From contig JAGCUP010000031.1 of the NCBI GenBank assembly GCA_017962765.1, positions 1 through 34,074 on the forward strand: a stretch of 34,074 nt of DNA, given 5' to 3'. Below the pieces are notes generated by a model. The model was not told where the DNA came from, did no database searches, and saw only the letters and a list, made by a program, of their open reading frames with translations. Of this stretch, positions 17,084-24,990 are shown piece after piece. Source of the stretch: Muribaculaceae bacterium. GTDB lineage: Bacteria; Bacteroidota; Bacteroidia; Bacteroidales; Muribaculaceae. Each line of letters opens with the position of its first letter. Position 1 is the first letter of the stretch. Position numbers and translations under genes: made by a program.

Positions 17084-19429
17084 ATGAAAAAAGTCCACTT
17101 GCGCACATTTGCGGCACTCGCCGTGATGCTGTTCTCCGCCTTTGGCGTTGAGGCTGCATACTATGACTTCATAGTGAACGGCTTAGCCTATCAGGTTATC
17201 AACGATGGGGCTGCGGTGAGGGTGACACCTTTAACAAGTGATGAGAACAACTACGTCGAACTCACCGCCGCCAACATTCCCGCCTCGGTGACTTACAGCG
17301 GCACGACCTATCCGGTCAAGCAGATAGCCGCGGGAGCTTTTCGCAAATCGCCGATAAAAACGGCGACCATTGCGGCTTCGGTTGAGGCTATATACGACGA
17401 AGGCTTCTCCAACTGCGCTAATTTGACCACGGTAACCATGGGAAACACGGTGACCTATATAGGCGCGATGTGCTTCTACAATTCCCAGGCACTCAGCAAG
17501 GTGACGCTTAGCAACACGCTCACCACCATAGGCAAAAATGCTTTTGAGGGATGTGCCGCATTGAAGACATTGGCACTCCCGGCTTCACTCACCACCATCA
17601 ATGAGAGCGCATTCATGAACTCGGGTTTGACGAGCATCACCATCCCCGCCGGTGTGACAAAACTGCAGAACTCGTGGTTTGCCAACTGCACCAGTCTGAA
17701 AACGGTGACATGGAACCCCACGGCATGCGAGAACGCTACGGCACCCAATTTTATTAATGTGCCATCACCACCTTTTGCCGGCTGCACCGCCCTCACCACG
17801 TTCACCATCGGAAGCAACGTAACGCGCATCCCCGACTACCTGTGCTGGGAACTGCCCGCCCTCTCCTCACTCACCATCCCCGCTTCGGTAAGTTATGTGG
17901 GCAGGTCGGCATTCTATAATTGTACGGGCTTGAAGACGCTCAACTGGAATGCGAAGGAAACCAACGATTTCAAAATCAGTTCATGGTACGGTACCTTGCC
18001 ATTCTACCAATGCGAGAACTTGGAAAAAGTGACTATTGGCAGCACGGTGGAGAAGATTCCCGCCTACCTGTGTTATGAATGTTCCAATGTTGCTTCGGTT
18101 TCTTTCCCGAGCTCGGTTAAAACCATCGGGTGGCAGGCGTTTTATTGCACAGGAATCAGGTCGGTGTCAATTCCGAGTTCGGTGACAAGCATCTCGGCGG
18201 GTGTGTTTGCCGGATGCGACAGCCTCAGGCATGTCACGTGGGACGTGGTGGAACATGCCAACTTTAGCGACACTTACAGTACGCCCTTCCGAGCGATGGG
18301 GGCAAGCAAGCCCATTCTGACCAGCATCACGCTGGGCAGCCACGTGAAAAAAGTGCCCAATTATCTGTTTGACGGTCAAAGCGAGGTGACGGAACTCAAG
18401 TTGCCCGAGGGGCTGGCAGTGGTGGGGGCTTATGCATTCAATGGCGTGCCCGCCACAGCACTGAACCTGCCTTCCACGTTGACAGAAGTGGGGAATTACG
18501 CATTCAGTTCGGTCAAGGTGCCCTCACTGACTTTGCCTGAAGGACTGACCTATGTGGGAAATTTTGCGTTCTCGAACTGCCCGCTCACCGAACTCCACAT
18601 TCCCGCTTCGGTCACCAATGTCGGCACAAGAGCATTCAGCGCAAGTTCACTGGTGTCGCTCACGGTTGATCCCAACAATACCGTCTATGATTCGCACGAT
18701 GACTGTAACGCCCTCATCCGCACCACTACCAATGCGCTCATCCTGGGCAGCAATGTGACGACGATTCCGCCTACGGTGACCAGGATAGGAGATTATGCTT
18801 TTTATGCTTGCACGTTCAGCTCCATTGACGTCCCCGCTTCGGTGACTGTGATTGAACCCTATGCTTTCGCCGGTAGCGGCCTCTCGTCGTTTCCTTCGCT
18901 CGCCTCGGTAACCACGTTAGGTAATTTCGCTTTTTCGACTTGCAAGAACTTGAAAAATGTGTCCTTGCCAAGTTCAGTAAAAACGATAGGGAAGGATGCT
19001 TTTAATTACTGCTATAACCTTGAAACGGTCATACTTCCGGGCTCGTTAACGTCAATTGGGCAATATGCGTTTGAGCGTTGTAGCAGCCTTAAAGCCATCA
19101 AGAGCTTTATCGCTCACCCCGACAGTGTGACCTATGGCTCGAATGTGTTTCAGAATGTCGCCACGAGCCGTTGTCGGTTGCTGGTGCCCGTAGGGACGAC
19201 AGAAATCTATCAATCGACAGCGCCTTGGAAGAACTTCGCCATCGAGGAATTTGTGGCTGGCGACATCAATGCCGACGGCGTGATCAACGGCGCCGACGTC
19301 ACCGCCCTCTACAACGCTCTTCTCAATGACGAATACCAATATGTCATCGACGGCGATGTGAACAACGACAGCTTCCTCAACGGCGCTGATGTCACCGCTC
19401 TCTACGACATCCTCCTCACCACCCCTTAA
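17084..19429 (+). CDS. BspA-like leucine-rich repeat surface protein with C-terminal dockerin-like module
   Basis: The 781-residue protein has a signal peptide (KKVHLRTFAALAVMLFSAFGVEA) and about two dozen BspA-type (LRR_5) repeats of roughly 23 residues, recognisable by units such as LTTIGKNAFEGCAALKTLALP and SVTYVGRSAFYNCTGLKTL. The last 60 residues hold two calcium-loop repeats, GDINADGVINGADVTALYN and GDVNNDSFLNGADVTALYD, which is the dockerin type I arrangement. BspA-like proteins are exported and bind host proteins or glycans; the dockerin-like end may serve surface attachment or assembly with a cohesin-like partner, though none is seen here. It shares its design with 22735-24939 and with the fragment at 1-78. 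It has its own promoter and a terminator-like hairpin behind it. Confidence 0.88.
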   Translation: MKKVHLRTFAALAVMLFSAFGVEAAYYDFIVNGLAYQVINDGAAVRVTPLTSDENNYVELTAANIPASVTYSGTTYPVKQIAAGAFRKSPIKTATIAASVEAIYDEGFSNCANLTTVTMGNTVTYIGAMCFYNSQALSKVTLSNTLTTIGKNAFEGCAALKTLALPASLTTINESAFMNSGLTSITIPAGVTKLQNSWFANCTSLKTVTWNPTACENATAPNFINVPSPPFAGCTALTTFTIGSNVTRIPDYLCWELPALSSLTIPASVSYVGRSAFYNCTGLKTLNWNAKETNDFKISSWYGTLPFYQCENLEKVTIGSTVEKIPAYLCYECSNVASVSFPSSVKTIGWQAFYCTGIRSVSIPSSVTSISAGVFAGCDSLRHVTWDVVEHANFSDTYSTPFRAMGASKPILTSITLGSHVKKVPNYLFDGQSEVTELKLPEGLAVVGAYAFNGVPATALNLPSTLTEVGNYAFSSVKVPSLTLPEGLTYVGNFAFSNCPLTELHIPASVTNVGTRAFSASSLVSLTVDPNNTVYDSHDDCNALIRTTTNALILGSNVTTIPPTVTRIGDYAFYACTFSSIDVPASVTVIEPYAFAGSGLSSFPSLASVTTLGNFAFSTCKNLKNVSLPSSVKTIGKDAFNYCYNLETVILPGSLTSIGQYAFERCSSLKAIKSFIAHPDSVTYGSNVFQNVATSRCRLLVPVGTTEIYQSTAPWKNFAIEEFVAGDINADGVINGADVTALYNALLNDEYQYVIDGDVNNDSFLNGADVTALYDILLTTP

Positions 19430-19438
19430 GCGGTCGTT

Positions 19439-19470
19439 CCCACCCGCGATAGGTGAGGGTGGGGTAATTT
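19439..19470 (+). terminator. Terminator-like hairpin after the LRR-dockerin gene
   Basis: CCCACCC (19439-19445) and GGGTGGG (19457-19463) form a seven-pair GC stem ten bases after the stop codon, followed by GTAATTTCT. The U-run is interrupted, so the strength is uncertain. Confidence 0.5.
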
Positions 19471-19510
19471 CTAAAAAAGTGTTGTTGATTATTAATTTTA
19501 GCTAAAAAAC

Positions 19511-19541
19511 TTGCCCAATTCACACTTATTCACTACATTTG
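19511..19541 (+). promoter_or_regulatory. Promoter of the DUF4332 gene and probably the murK-murQ operon
   Basis: TTG (19511-19513) and TACATTTG (19534-19541) are 20 bases apart, 43 bases before the ATG at 19584. No other promoter of this type is seen before the GDSL, kinase and murQ genes, so it may drive all four. Confidence 0.7.
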
Positions 19542-19583
19542 CCGCATAACAAGTTTATGAACCAATAAACACCTTCATTAACA

Positions 19584-19991
19584 ATGAATTACAAGATTAT
19601 TGACATCGAAGGAGTGGGCGAAGTGTATGCCCCGAAACTCATCGAGGCCGGAGTGGCCACCGTTGAAGACCTGCTGAAACGCTGCGCCAAGCCCGCGGGC
19701 CGTAAGGAGCTGGAGGAGGCTACCGGCATCAGTGGCAAGCTGATTCTGCGCTGGGCCAACCATGCCGACCTGATGCGCATCGACGGCGTGGGCCCGCAGT
19801 TCAGCGAGTTGCTCGAGGCTGCCGGTGTCGACACCGTCAAGGAGTTGCAGCACCGTGTGCCCGAGAACCTGCAGGCGAAGCTCGAGGAGGTGAACGCCGC
19901 CAAGAACCTCGTCAACCGTGTTCCCGCCCTCAAGGAGGTGGAGAAGATGGTGGCTCAGGCCAAGGAGCTTGAGGCCGTGATGGAGTATTAA
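19584..19991 (+). CDS. DUF4332 helix-hairpin-helix protein
   Basis: The 135-residue protein has two helix-hairpin-helix-like units: IEGVGEVYAPKLIEAGVATVEDLL near the N terminus and IDGVGPQFSELLEAAGVDTVKELQ near residue 75. This spacing is the DUF4332 family, small proteins related to the DNA-binding HhH modules of polymerases and topoisomerases. Its function is not established; nonspecific DNA binding or a scaffold role is possible. There is no signal peptide, so it is cytoplasmic. It precedes the GDSL lipoprotein gene by 81 bases, which contain a strong hairpin, and may be the first gene of the kinase-murQ transcript, although no functional tie to cell-wall metabolism is visible. Confidence 0.85.
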   Translation: MNYKIIDIEGVGEVYAPKLIEAGVATVEDLLKRCAKPAGRKELEEATGISGKLILRWANHADLMRIDGVGPQFSELLEAAGVDTVKELQHRVPENLQAKLEEVNAAKNLVNRVPALKEVEKMVAQAKELEAVMEY

Positions 19992-20001
19992 TGGAGTACA
20001 C

Positions 20002-20050
20002 GCCGCAGGGCAATCCGGCGCTGTCCGCGTCGGTAACAGTGCCGTGCGGC
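20002..20050 (+). promoter_or_regulatory. GC-rich hairpin between DUF4332 and GDSL genes
   Basis: GCCGCAGGGCA (20002-20012) pairs with TGCCGTGCGGC (20040-20050) with a single mismatch over eleven positions, and a weaker inner stem (CTGT 20021-20024 with ACAG 20036-20039) can form inside. No U-run follows, so it is more likely an mRNA processing or stabilising element than a strong terminator. Confidence 0.5.
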
Positions 20051-20072
20051 CCCCAACGATAACGATTCAAAA

Positions 20073-20825
20073 ATGAAGAAAATTCTCACCTTGGCGATGG
20101 CGTTATTTGCGCTCACGGCTTGTGCCCAGCCCAAGACGGGTAGTGCCGAGCCGCGCGAAAGCCGTAACCTGCCGCCGAAGAATGTGCCTGCGGCCGTCAC
20201 TCCCCACTGGCAGTTGCCCGCGCATCACGTCAACCATGACAAGTACTACGAGCGCCGCGCCACTCACTTCGGCACCCTCCCCGTCGATGCCGATGATATT
20301 ATCATGCTGGGCAACAGCCTCACCGACGGCGCCGAGTTTGCCGAGCTCTTTGGCAATGTTAACGTGAAGAACCGCGGTATCGTGGGCGACATTATTCCGG
20401 GTTATATCGACCGCCTGGAGCCCATCACCAGCGGGCATCCCGCCAAGATTTTCATCCTGGGCGGCGTGAACGACGTGTCGCACGGCGTGAGCGGCGACAG
20501 CATCGCGCGCTCCATGGAACGCCTCGTGGTACTCATCAAGCAGCAGTCGCCCGAGACCAAGATTTATGTGCAAAGTATGCTGCCGTTCAACAACGACGTG
20601 CAGATGTGGAAATATCTCAAAGACCGTGAGCAAGTGGTCGTCGACGGCAACAAGGCGCTCGAGCGCATGTGCCGCCGCCAGGGCGTGACGTGGATTGACC
20701 TCTATCCGCTTTTCGACGACGGCAACGGTAAGTTGCGTCCCGAATATACCAACGACGGCCTTCACCTGATGGGCGAGGCTTATCTCGTGTGGCGCGACGC
20801 GCTGCTTCCCTACATCAACGAATAA
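20073..20825 (+). CDS. GDSL/SGNH-family acylhydrolase lipoprotein
   Basis: The 250-residue protein begins with a lipoprotein signal (MKKILTLAMALFALTAC), the cysteine at position 17 being the lipid anchor. SGNH blocks are clear: IIMLGNSLTDGAEF near residue 75 (block I serine), NRGIVGDIIPGY (block II glycine), FILGGVNDVSHG (block III asparagine) and NDGLHLMGEAYLVW near the end (block V Asp and His). The family hydrolyses esters such as O-acetyl groups on sugars. The enzyme should sit in the periplasm or outer membrane. It is followed after 29 bases by the MurK-like kinase and murQ, so removal of O-acetyl groups from muramic acid or another wall sugar is an attractive but unproved role; dietary or host glycans are alternatives. 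Confidence 0.85.
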   Translation: MKKILTLAMALFALTACAQPKTGSAEPRESRNLPPKNVPAAVTPHWQLPAHHVNHDKYYERRATHFGTLPVDADDIIMLGNSLTDGAEFAELFGNVNVKNRGIVGDIIPGYIDRLEPITSGHPAKIFILGGVNDVSHGVSGDSIARSMERLVVLIKQQSPETKIYVQSMLPFNNDVQMWKYLKDREQVVVDGNKALERMCRRQGVTWIDLYPLFDDGNGKLRPEYTNDGLHLMGEAYLVWRDALLPYINE

Positions 20826-20854
20826 AACAACAAAACATATCTAGAACAACCATT

Positions 20855-21700
20855 ATGATTTTAATTGCTGACTGCGGGTCGACCAAAATCAACTGGTGCC
20901 TGCTCAAAGACAACGAGAAAATAGCTCAAATTTTCACCACCGGCATGAACGCCCTGCTCATGACCGAAGATGAGATGGCGCAACGCATCGCCGACGAGCT
21001 TATGCCCAACCTGCAAGGCTACCGCGTGGACGAGATTCACTACTACGGTGCCGGCATCATCAATGACAACATCAAGCAGCAGGTGGTAAACGCCCTGAAG
21101 CGCAACATCGCCACCGCTACCACCATTACCGTCGACAGTGACCTGCTGGCTGCTGCGCGTGCCCTGTGCCAGCGTGAGCCCGGCGTGGCCTGCATCATCG
21201 GCACTGGCAGTAACAGTTGCTACTACGATGGTGAGAAGATTGTCGACAATGTGTCGCCCCTGGGCTACATCCTGGGTGACGAGGGCAGTGGCGCAGTATT
21301 AGGTAAGATGCTTGTGGGCGACGTGCTCAAGAAGCAGCTGCCCGGCCACCTGTGCAAGGAGTTCCTCGCGGAGTATAAGCTGGACCGCAACGCCATTATC
21401 GAGCGCGTGTACCGCAAGCCGGCAGCCAACACCTTCCTGGCACAGTTCGCCCCGTTCATCATCAAACACGTGAACGAGCCGTCGATTCATGCCCTCGTGT
21501 TGCGCGCCTTCACCGACTTCTTCCGTCGCAATGTGGCCAACTATAACGGCTACCAGAAATTGCCCTGCAACTTTGTCGGCTCTATCGCCATGCTCCTCAA
21601 GGATGTTCTCGTCGAGGCCGCCCGCCCGCTGGGCATCACCGTGGGCCACATTGTCAAGGATCCCATGGAAGGTCTGGTGAAGTTCCACAGCACGAAGTGA
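20855..21700 (+). CDS. murK: BadF/BadG-type amino-sugar kinase, MurK-like (N-acetylmuramic acid kinase candidate)
   Basis: The 281-residue protein starts with the phosphate-1 motif LIADCGSTKINWCLL and carries CIIGTGSNSCYYDGE near residue 112, GYILGDEGSGAVLGKMLVGDVLK near 135 and FVGSIAMLLKDVL at the C-terminal end. This is the BadF/BadG group of GlcNAc and MurNAc kinases. The next gene, 40 bases on, is murQ, whose substrate is MurNAc-6-phosphate, so MurNAc is the most likely substrate; in Tannerella the same pair works with the transporter MurT. The frame is open back to 20789 inside the GDSL gene, but the ATG at 20855 matches the family start. GlcNAc as the substrate cannot be excluded. Confidence 0.8.
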   Translation: MILIADCGSTKINWCLLKDNEKIAQIFTTGMNALLMTEDEMAQRIADELMPNLQGYRVDEIHYYGAGIINDNIKQQVVNALKRNIATATTITVDSDLLAAARALCQREPGVACIIGTGSNSCYYDGEKIVDNVSPLGYILGDEGSGAVLGKMLVGDVLKKQLPGHLCKEFLAEYKLDRNAIIERVYRKPAANTFLAQFAPFIIKHVNEPSIHALVLRAFTDFFRRNVANYNGYQKLPCNFVGSIAMLLKDVLVEAARPLGITVGHIVKDPMEGLVKFHSTK

Positions 21701-21740
21701 GCCCCTTGTTGCAACGCTAACAACTCTCAACCACGAAAAT

Positions 21741-22556
21741 ATGGCTTTTGTGAAAATCAGCGAGCAACCCTCGCTATATGACGACCTCGAGAAGAAGAGC
21801 GTGCATGAGCTCCTCATCGAAATCAACCGCGAGGACCACAAGGTGGCCGACGCCGTTGAGCTCGCTATCCCGCAAATCGAGAAACTGGTGACCGGTATCG
21901 TAGAGCGCATGAAACGCGGCGGGCGCATCTTCTATATGGGGGCCGGCACGAGCGGGCGCCTCGGTGTGCTCGACGCCAGCGAAATTCCACCCACCTTCGG
22001 TATGGACCCGGGATGGATTATCGGCCTTATCGCCGGTGGCGACTATGCGCTGCGCAACGCCGTCGAGAATGCCGAGGACGATGAGACGCAGGGATGGAAA
22101 GACCTGCAGGAGTATCACGTCAACGATAAGGATACCATCATTGGCATCGCCGCCAGTGGCACTACACCTTATGTAATCGGTGCCATCCGCGATGCTCGCG
22201 CCCACGGTTGCCTTACGGCATGCATCACCAGCAACCCCGATGCCCCAGTGAGCGAGGTGGCCGAGATTCCCATCGAAATGATTGTGGGCCCGGAATATGT
22301 CACCGGCAGTTCGCGCATGAAGAGCGGCACGGGCCAGAAACTCATCTGCAATATGATTTCGACCAGCGTCATGATTCAGATGGGGCGCGTCAAGGGCAAT
22401 AAGATGGTGAACATGCAACTTACCAACAAGAAACTCGTTGATCGCGGCACACGCATGGTGGTCGAAGAGCTCGGTCTCGACTACGACAGCGCCAAGCGCC
22501 TGCTCCTCCTCCACGGCTCGGTGAAAAAAGCCTGCGACGCTTACCGCAAGCAGTGA
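21741..22556 (+). CDS. murQ: N-acetylmuramic acid 6-phosphate etherase
   Basis: The 271-residue protein matches MurQ throughout. The SIS domain begins at GGRIFYMGAGTSGRLGVLDA (residues 60-79), followed by SEIPPTFG with Glu81, ALRNAVENAEDD with Glu112, IGIAASGTTPYV, and GPEYVTGSSRMKSGTGQK; the two glutamates fall where the catalytic pair E83/E114 of E. coli MurQ is expected. The enzyme cleaves the lactyl ether of MurNAc-6-phosphate, giving GlcNAc-6-phosphate and D-lactate in the cytoplasm. It is the last gene of the probable DUF4332-GDSL-kinase-murQ operon. The length is slightly below the E. coli enzyme, with no sign of truncation. The D-lactate may be used by the flavin enzyme at 1880-4663. 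Confidence 0.95.
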   Translation: MAFVKISEQPSLYDDLEKKSVHELLIEINREDHKVADAVELAIPQIEKLVTGIVERMKRGGRIFYMGAGTSGRLGVLDASEIPPTFGMDPGWIIGLIAGGDYALRNAVENAEDDETQGWKDLQEYHVNDKDTIIGIAASGTTPYVIGAIRDARAHGCLTACITSNPDAPVSEVAEIPIEMIVGPEYVTGSSRMKSGTGQKLICNMISTSVMIQMGRVKGNKMVNMQLTNKKLVDRGTRMVVEELGLDYDSAKRLLLLHGSVKKACDAYRKQ

Positions 22557-22669
22557 GCTTTGAACTGCGAGCTTTTCCTTGCTCACGCCTTTGATGGGCA
22601 TCCTCTGCTCGTCCTCTCGTTTTCGGCCCATTCGTTTTCTTGTTCATTGGAAAATAATGAGTGTTTCGC

Positions 22670-22700
22670 TTGCGAGTTTACCCTAAATGGCTTATCTTTG
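22670..22700 (+). promoter_or_regulatory. Promoter of the second LRR-dockerin gene
   Basis: TTG (22670-22672) and TATCTTTG (22693-22700) are 20 bases apart and lie 34 bases before the ATG at 22735. Confidence 0.75.
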
Positions 22701-22734
22701 CAGGGTACAATCAATCAACGAAATATAGCGCATA

Positions 22735-24939
22735 ATGAAAACGAGAATACTACTTCTGCTTGCGGCACTCACAGCACTCGCCACGCCCGCCACGGCCTAC
22801 GACTTTCAGGTCGGCGGCCTGTGCTATAACATCAACAGCAACGGCACTAGCGTCACTTTGACGGTTCCAACCTCAATTCAAATAAGTCCTGCGCGAGCCA
22901 CATACGGGAATCTTTCGGGAGCATTAACCATTCCCTCCAGCGTAACTCACGAAGGCACAACCTACACCGTAACTGCTATTGAAGAATGGGCATTCTGGTA
23001 CTGCAAAGCCATCACCGAGGTGACAATTCCCAGTTCGGTGACTACGGTCGGGAATGGCGCTTTCCTAAATTGCAGTGGCTTGAAGAAAGTAAACTGGAAC
23101 GTTACTGATTGCAACGACTTCGAGTTAGGCTCAAGTGCTTACTGGAATTCTTATTATGGTGGAGTTCCAGGCCCATTCCGTTATACCGATGTGACCATCA
23201 TCAATTTTGGAAATAACGTGAAGCGCATACCCAACTATTTATGCAGTAGCCTTACTGGCTTAACCAAACTGACCATCCCTAACTCGGTGACCGCAATCGG
23301 CAAGAACGCTTTCAGTGGCTGCACCGGCGTGACTTCGGTGACTCTTTCCTCGTCATTGACATCAATTGGCAACAGTGCCTTCAGTGGCTGCACAGGCGTG
23401 ACTTCGATGCCCCTTTCCTCGTCATTGACATCAATTGGCAACAGTGCTTTCAGTGGCTGCACCGGCTTGACCTCGGTGACCATCCCTGCCTCGTTGGCCG
23501 AAATAGGCCTGACAGCCTTTGGGGGGTGCACTTCACTCGCCACGGTGAAATGGAATGCCACAAGCTGCGATTACATTAGTTCGAGCTATTGGAGCCCATT
23601 TAAGGATTGTTCCAGCCTCAAATCGTTTGTTATTGGAAGCAATGTGAAAAGACTTCCTATAGGTTTGTGCTACGGCCTCACAGGTATAACGTCGGTCACC
23701 ATCCCCGCATCAGTCACCTCGATTGGTGATAAAGCTTTCCACAATTGTACGAACCTCACTACGGTGAACTGGAATTCGACCAGTTGTGAGGACTACAGTA
23801 GTTACCCGATTTTCTACGAATGCGACAATCTAAATTCTTTCATCATTGGTGACAATGTGAAAAGGATACCGCGCAGCATACTCTACGCGGCAAACAAACT
23901 GACCTCGGTAACCATCCCCGCCTCGGTGACCGAAATAGGCAACAGCGCTTTCTACTACTGCGAGGGGCTGACCACTGTCACTATGGGCACGGGCGTCAAA
24001 ACGATTGGAAAAGACGCCTTCAAAGAGTGCTCCGCCTTGAACAGGGTCAATACTGCCGATATGGCTGCCTGGTGCGGCATCGCTTTCAGTAACAATACGT
24101 CCAACCCGTTATACTACGCCAAGAACCTGTATCTCAACAACACCAAGGTCACCGAACTCGTCGTGCCCTCCACGGTGACTGCTATCAAGACTTACGCTTT
24201 CTATAACTGCACGTCGCTCACGTCGGTGACCCTGCCGACATCGTTGACCGAGGTGGGCAACTACGCCTTCAGAGGCTGTACCGCGTTGGCTACGGTGACC
24301 GTGCCGCCCTCGTTGGGGCACGTGGGGAACTACGCTTTTGCCGAATGCACTGGATTGTCGCGCGTCAACATCAGCGATATCGGCGAGTGGTGCGATGTAA
24401 TTTTTGATAGTGCCAATGCCAACCCACTCGCCAACGCTAAGAACTTGTGGCTCAACGGCGAGAAGGTTACAGAACTGACGCTACCGCTGGCCGTGACATC
24501 GGTGAGGAAATATGTGTTCTACAACTGCATGCCACTCAAGCGCCTCACGATTCCCGCCACGATGACTGCCCTTGACAACAACGCCTTCGCTGGCTGCACG
24601 AGTCTCGAGAAGGTGGTGAGCCGCGCCGACCCTGCAAACGTGCAGATGTTGGCCAACGTGTTCCTGAATGTGCCCGTCAACACCTGCGTGCTGCGCGTGC
24701 CGAGCCGTTACGCCGACGCTTACCGTGTCGCCGATCAGTGGAAGGACTTCGTGAATATTGTGCCCATCCTCGAAGGCGACGTCAACGAGGACGAGGTCAC
24801 CAGTGGCGCCGACGTCACCGCACTCTACGGCATCCTCCTCGATGGTGCCCCCGCCACCGATGGTGCCGACGTGAACGAGGACAACGAGGTTACCGGCGCC
24901 GACGTCACCGCCCTCTACAACCTCCTCCTCGGGAATTAG
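22735..24939 (+). CDS. BspA-like leucine-rich repeat surface protein with dockerin-like module
   Basis: The 734-residue protein has a signal peptide (KTRILLLLAALTALATPATA) and many BspA-type LRR_5 repeats with the core pattern ITSVTIPASVTSIGDKAFHNC. Two divergent repeats carry the motif MAAWCGIAF or IGEWCDVIF followed by NPLYYAKNLYLN, a known BspA repeat variant. The last 57 residues hold two dockerin-like calcium loops (GDVNEDEVTSGADVTALYG and ADVNEDNEVTGADVTALYN). Two adjacent repeats near residues 193-238 are almost identical at the DNA level. The protein is exported and probably surface-linked, with adhesion the usual role. It lies between murQ and ribD but has its own promoter, so a functional link to them is unlikely. 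Confidence 0.88.
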   Translation: MKTRILLLLAALTALATPATAYDFQVGGLCYNINSNGTSVTLTVPTSIQISPARATYGNLSGALTIPSSVTHEGTTYTVTAIEEWAFWYCKAITEVTIPSSVTTVGNGAFLNCSGLKKVNWNVTDCNDFELGSSAYWNSYYGGVPGPFRYTDVTIINFGNNVKRIPNYLCSSLTGLTKLTIPNSVTAIGKNAFSGCTGVTSVTLSSSLTSIGNSAFSGCTGVTSMPLSSSLTSIGNSAFSGCTGLTSVTIPASLAEIGLTAFGGCTSLATVKWNATSCDYISSSYWSPFKDCSSLKSFVIGSNVKRLPIGLCYGLTGITSVTIPASVTSIGDKAFHNCTNLTTVNWNSTSCEDYSSYPIFYECDNLNSFIIGDNVKRIPRSILYAANKLTSVTIPASVTEIGNSAFYYCEGLTTVTMGTGVKTIGKDAFKECSALNRVNTADMAAWCGIAFSNNTSNPLYYAKNLYLNNTKVTELVVPSTVTAIKTYAFYNCTSLTSVTLPTSLTEVGNYAFRGCTALATVTVPPSLGHVGNYAFAECTGLSRVNISDIGEWCDVIFDSANANPLANAKNLWLNGEKVTELTLPLAVTSVRKYVFYNCMPLKRLTIPATMTALDNNAFAGCTSLEKVVSRADPANVQMLANVFLNVPVNTCVLRVPSRYADAYRVADQWKDFVNIVPILEGDVNEDEVTSGADVTALYGILLDGAPATDGADVNEDNEVTGADVTALYNLLLGN
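23311..23470 (+). repeat. Near-identical 69-bp tandem repeat inside the LRR gene
   Basis: Copy one (23311-23379) and copy two (23380-23448) differ at only a few bases, and a third copy starting at 23449 keeps only its first part before diverging. Each unit encodes one 23-residue LRR. The similarity at synonymous sites points to recent duplication. Confidence 0.9.
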
Positions 24940-24974
24940 TTTTAACGGAATATAATAATGTGGTGGGGAATTGC

Positions 24975-24982
24975 TAATTTTG
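24975..24982 (+). promoter_or_regulatory. Possible -7 box of ribD
   Basis: TAATTTTG fits the Bacteroidetes -7 box but lies only 8 bases before the ATG at 24991, and no TTG stands at the usual distance. If real, the transcript would have almost no leader, or translation would begin at the ATG at 25018. Confidence 0.4.
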
Positions 24983-24990
24983 TGGGCGAA

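Noticed and set aside
15752..17098. Long minus-strand open frame of 448 codons opposite the cysteine desulfidase-like gene
   Set aside because: The plus-strand frame has full family motifs; the antisense product is rich in His, Ala and Val without recognisable domains, typical of a shadow in GC-rich coding DNA.
24940..24990. FMN riboswitch before ribD
   Set aside because: The gap is only about 50 bases and shows none of the conserved FMN-element pairing.
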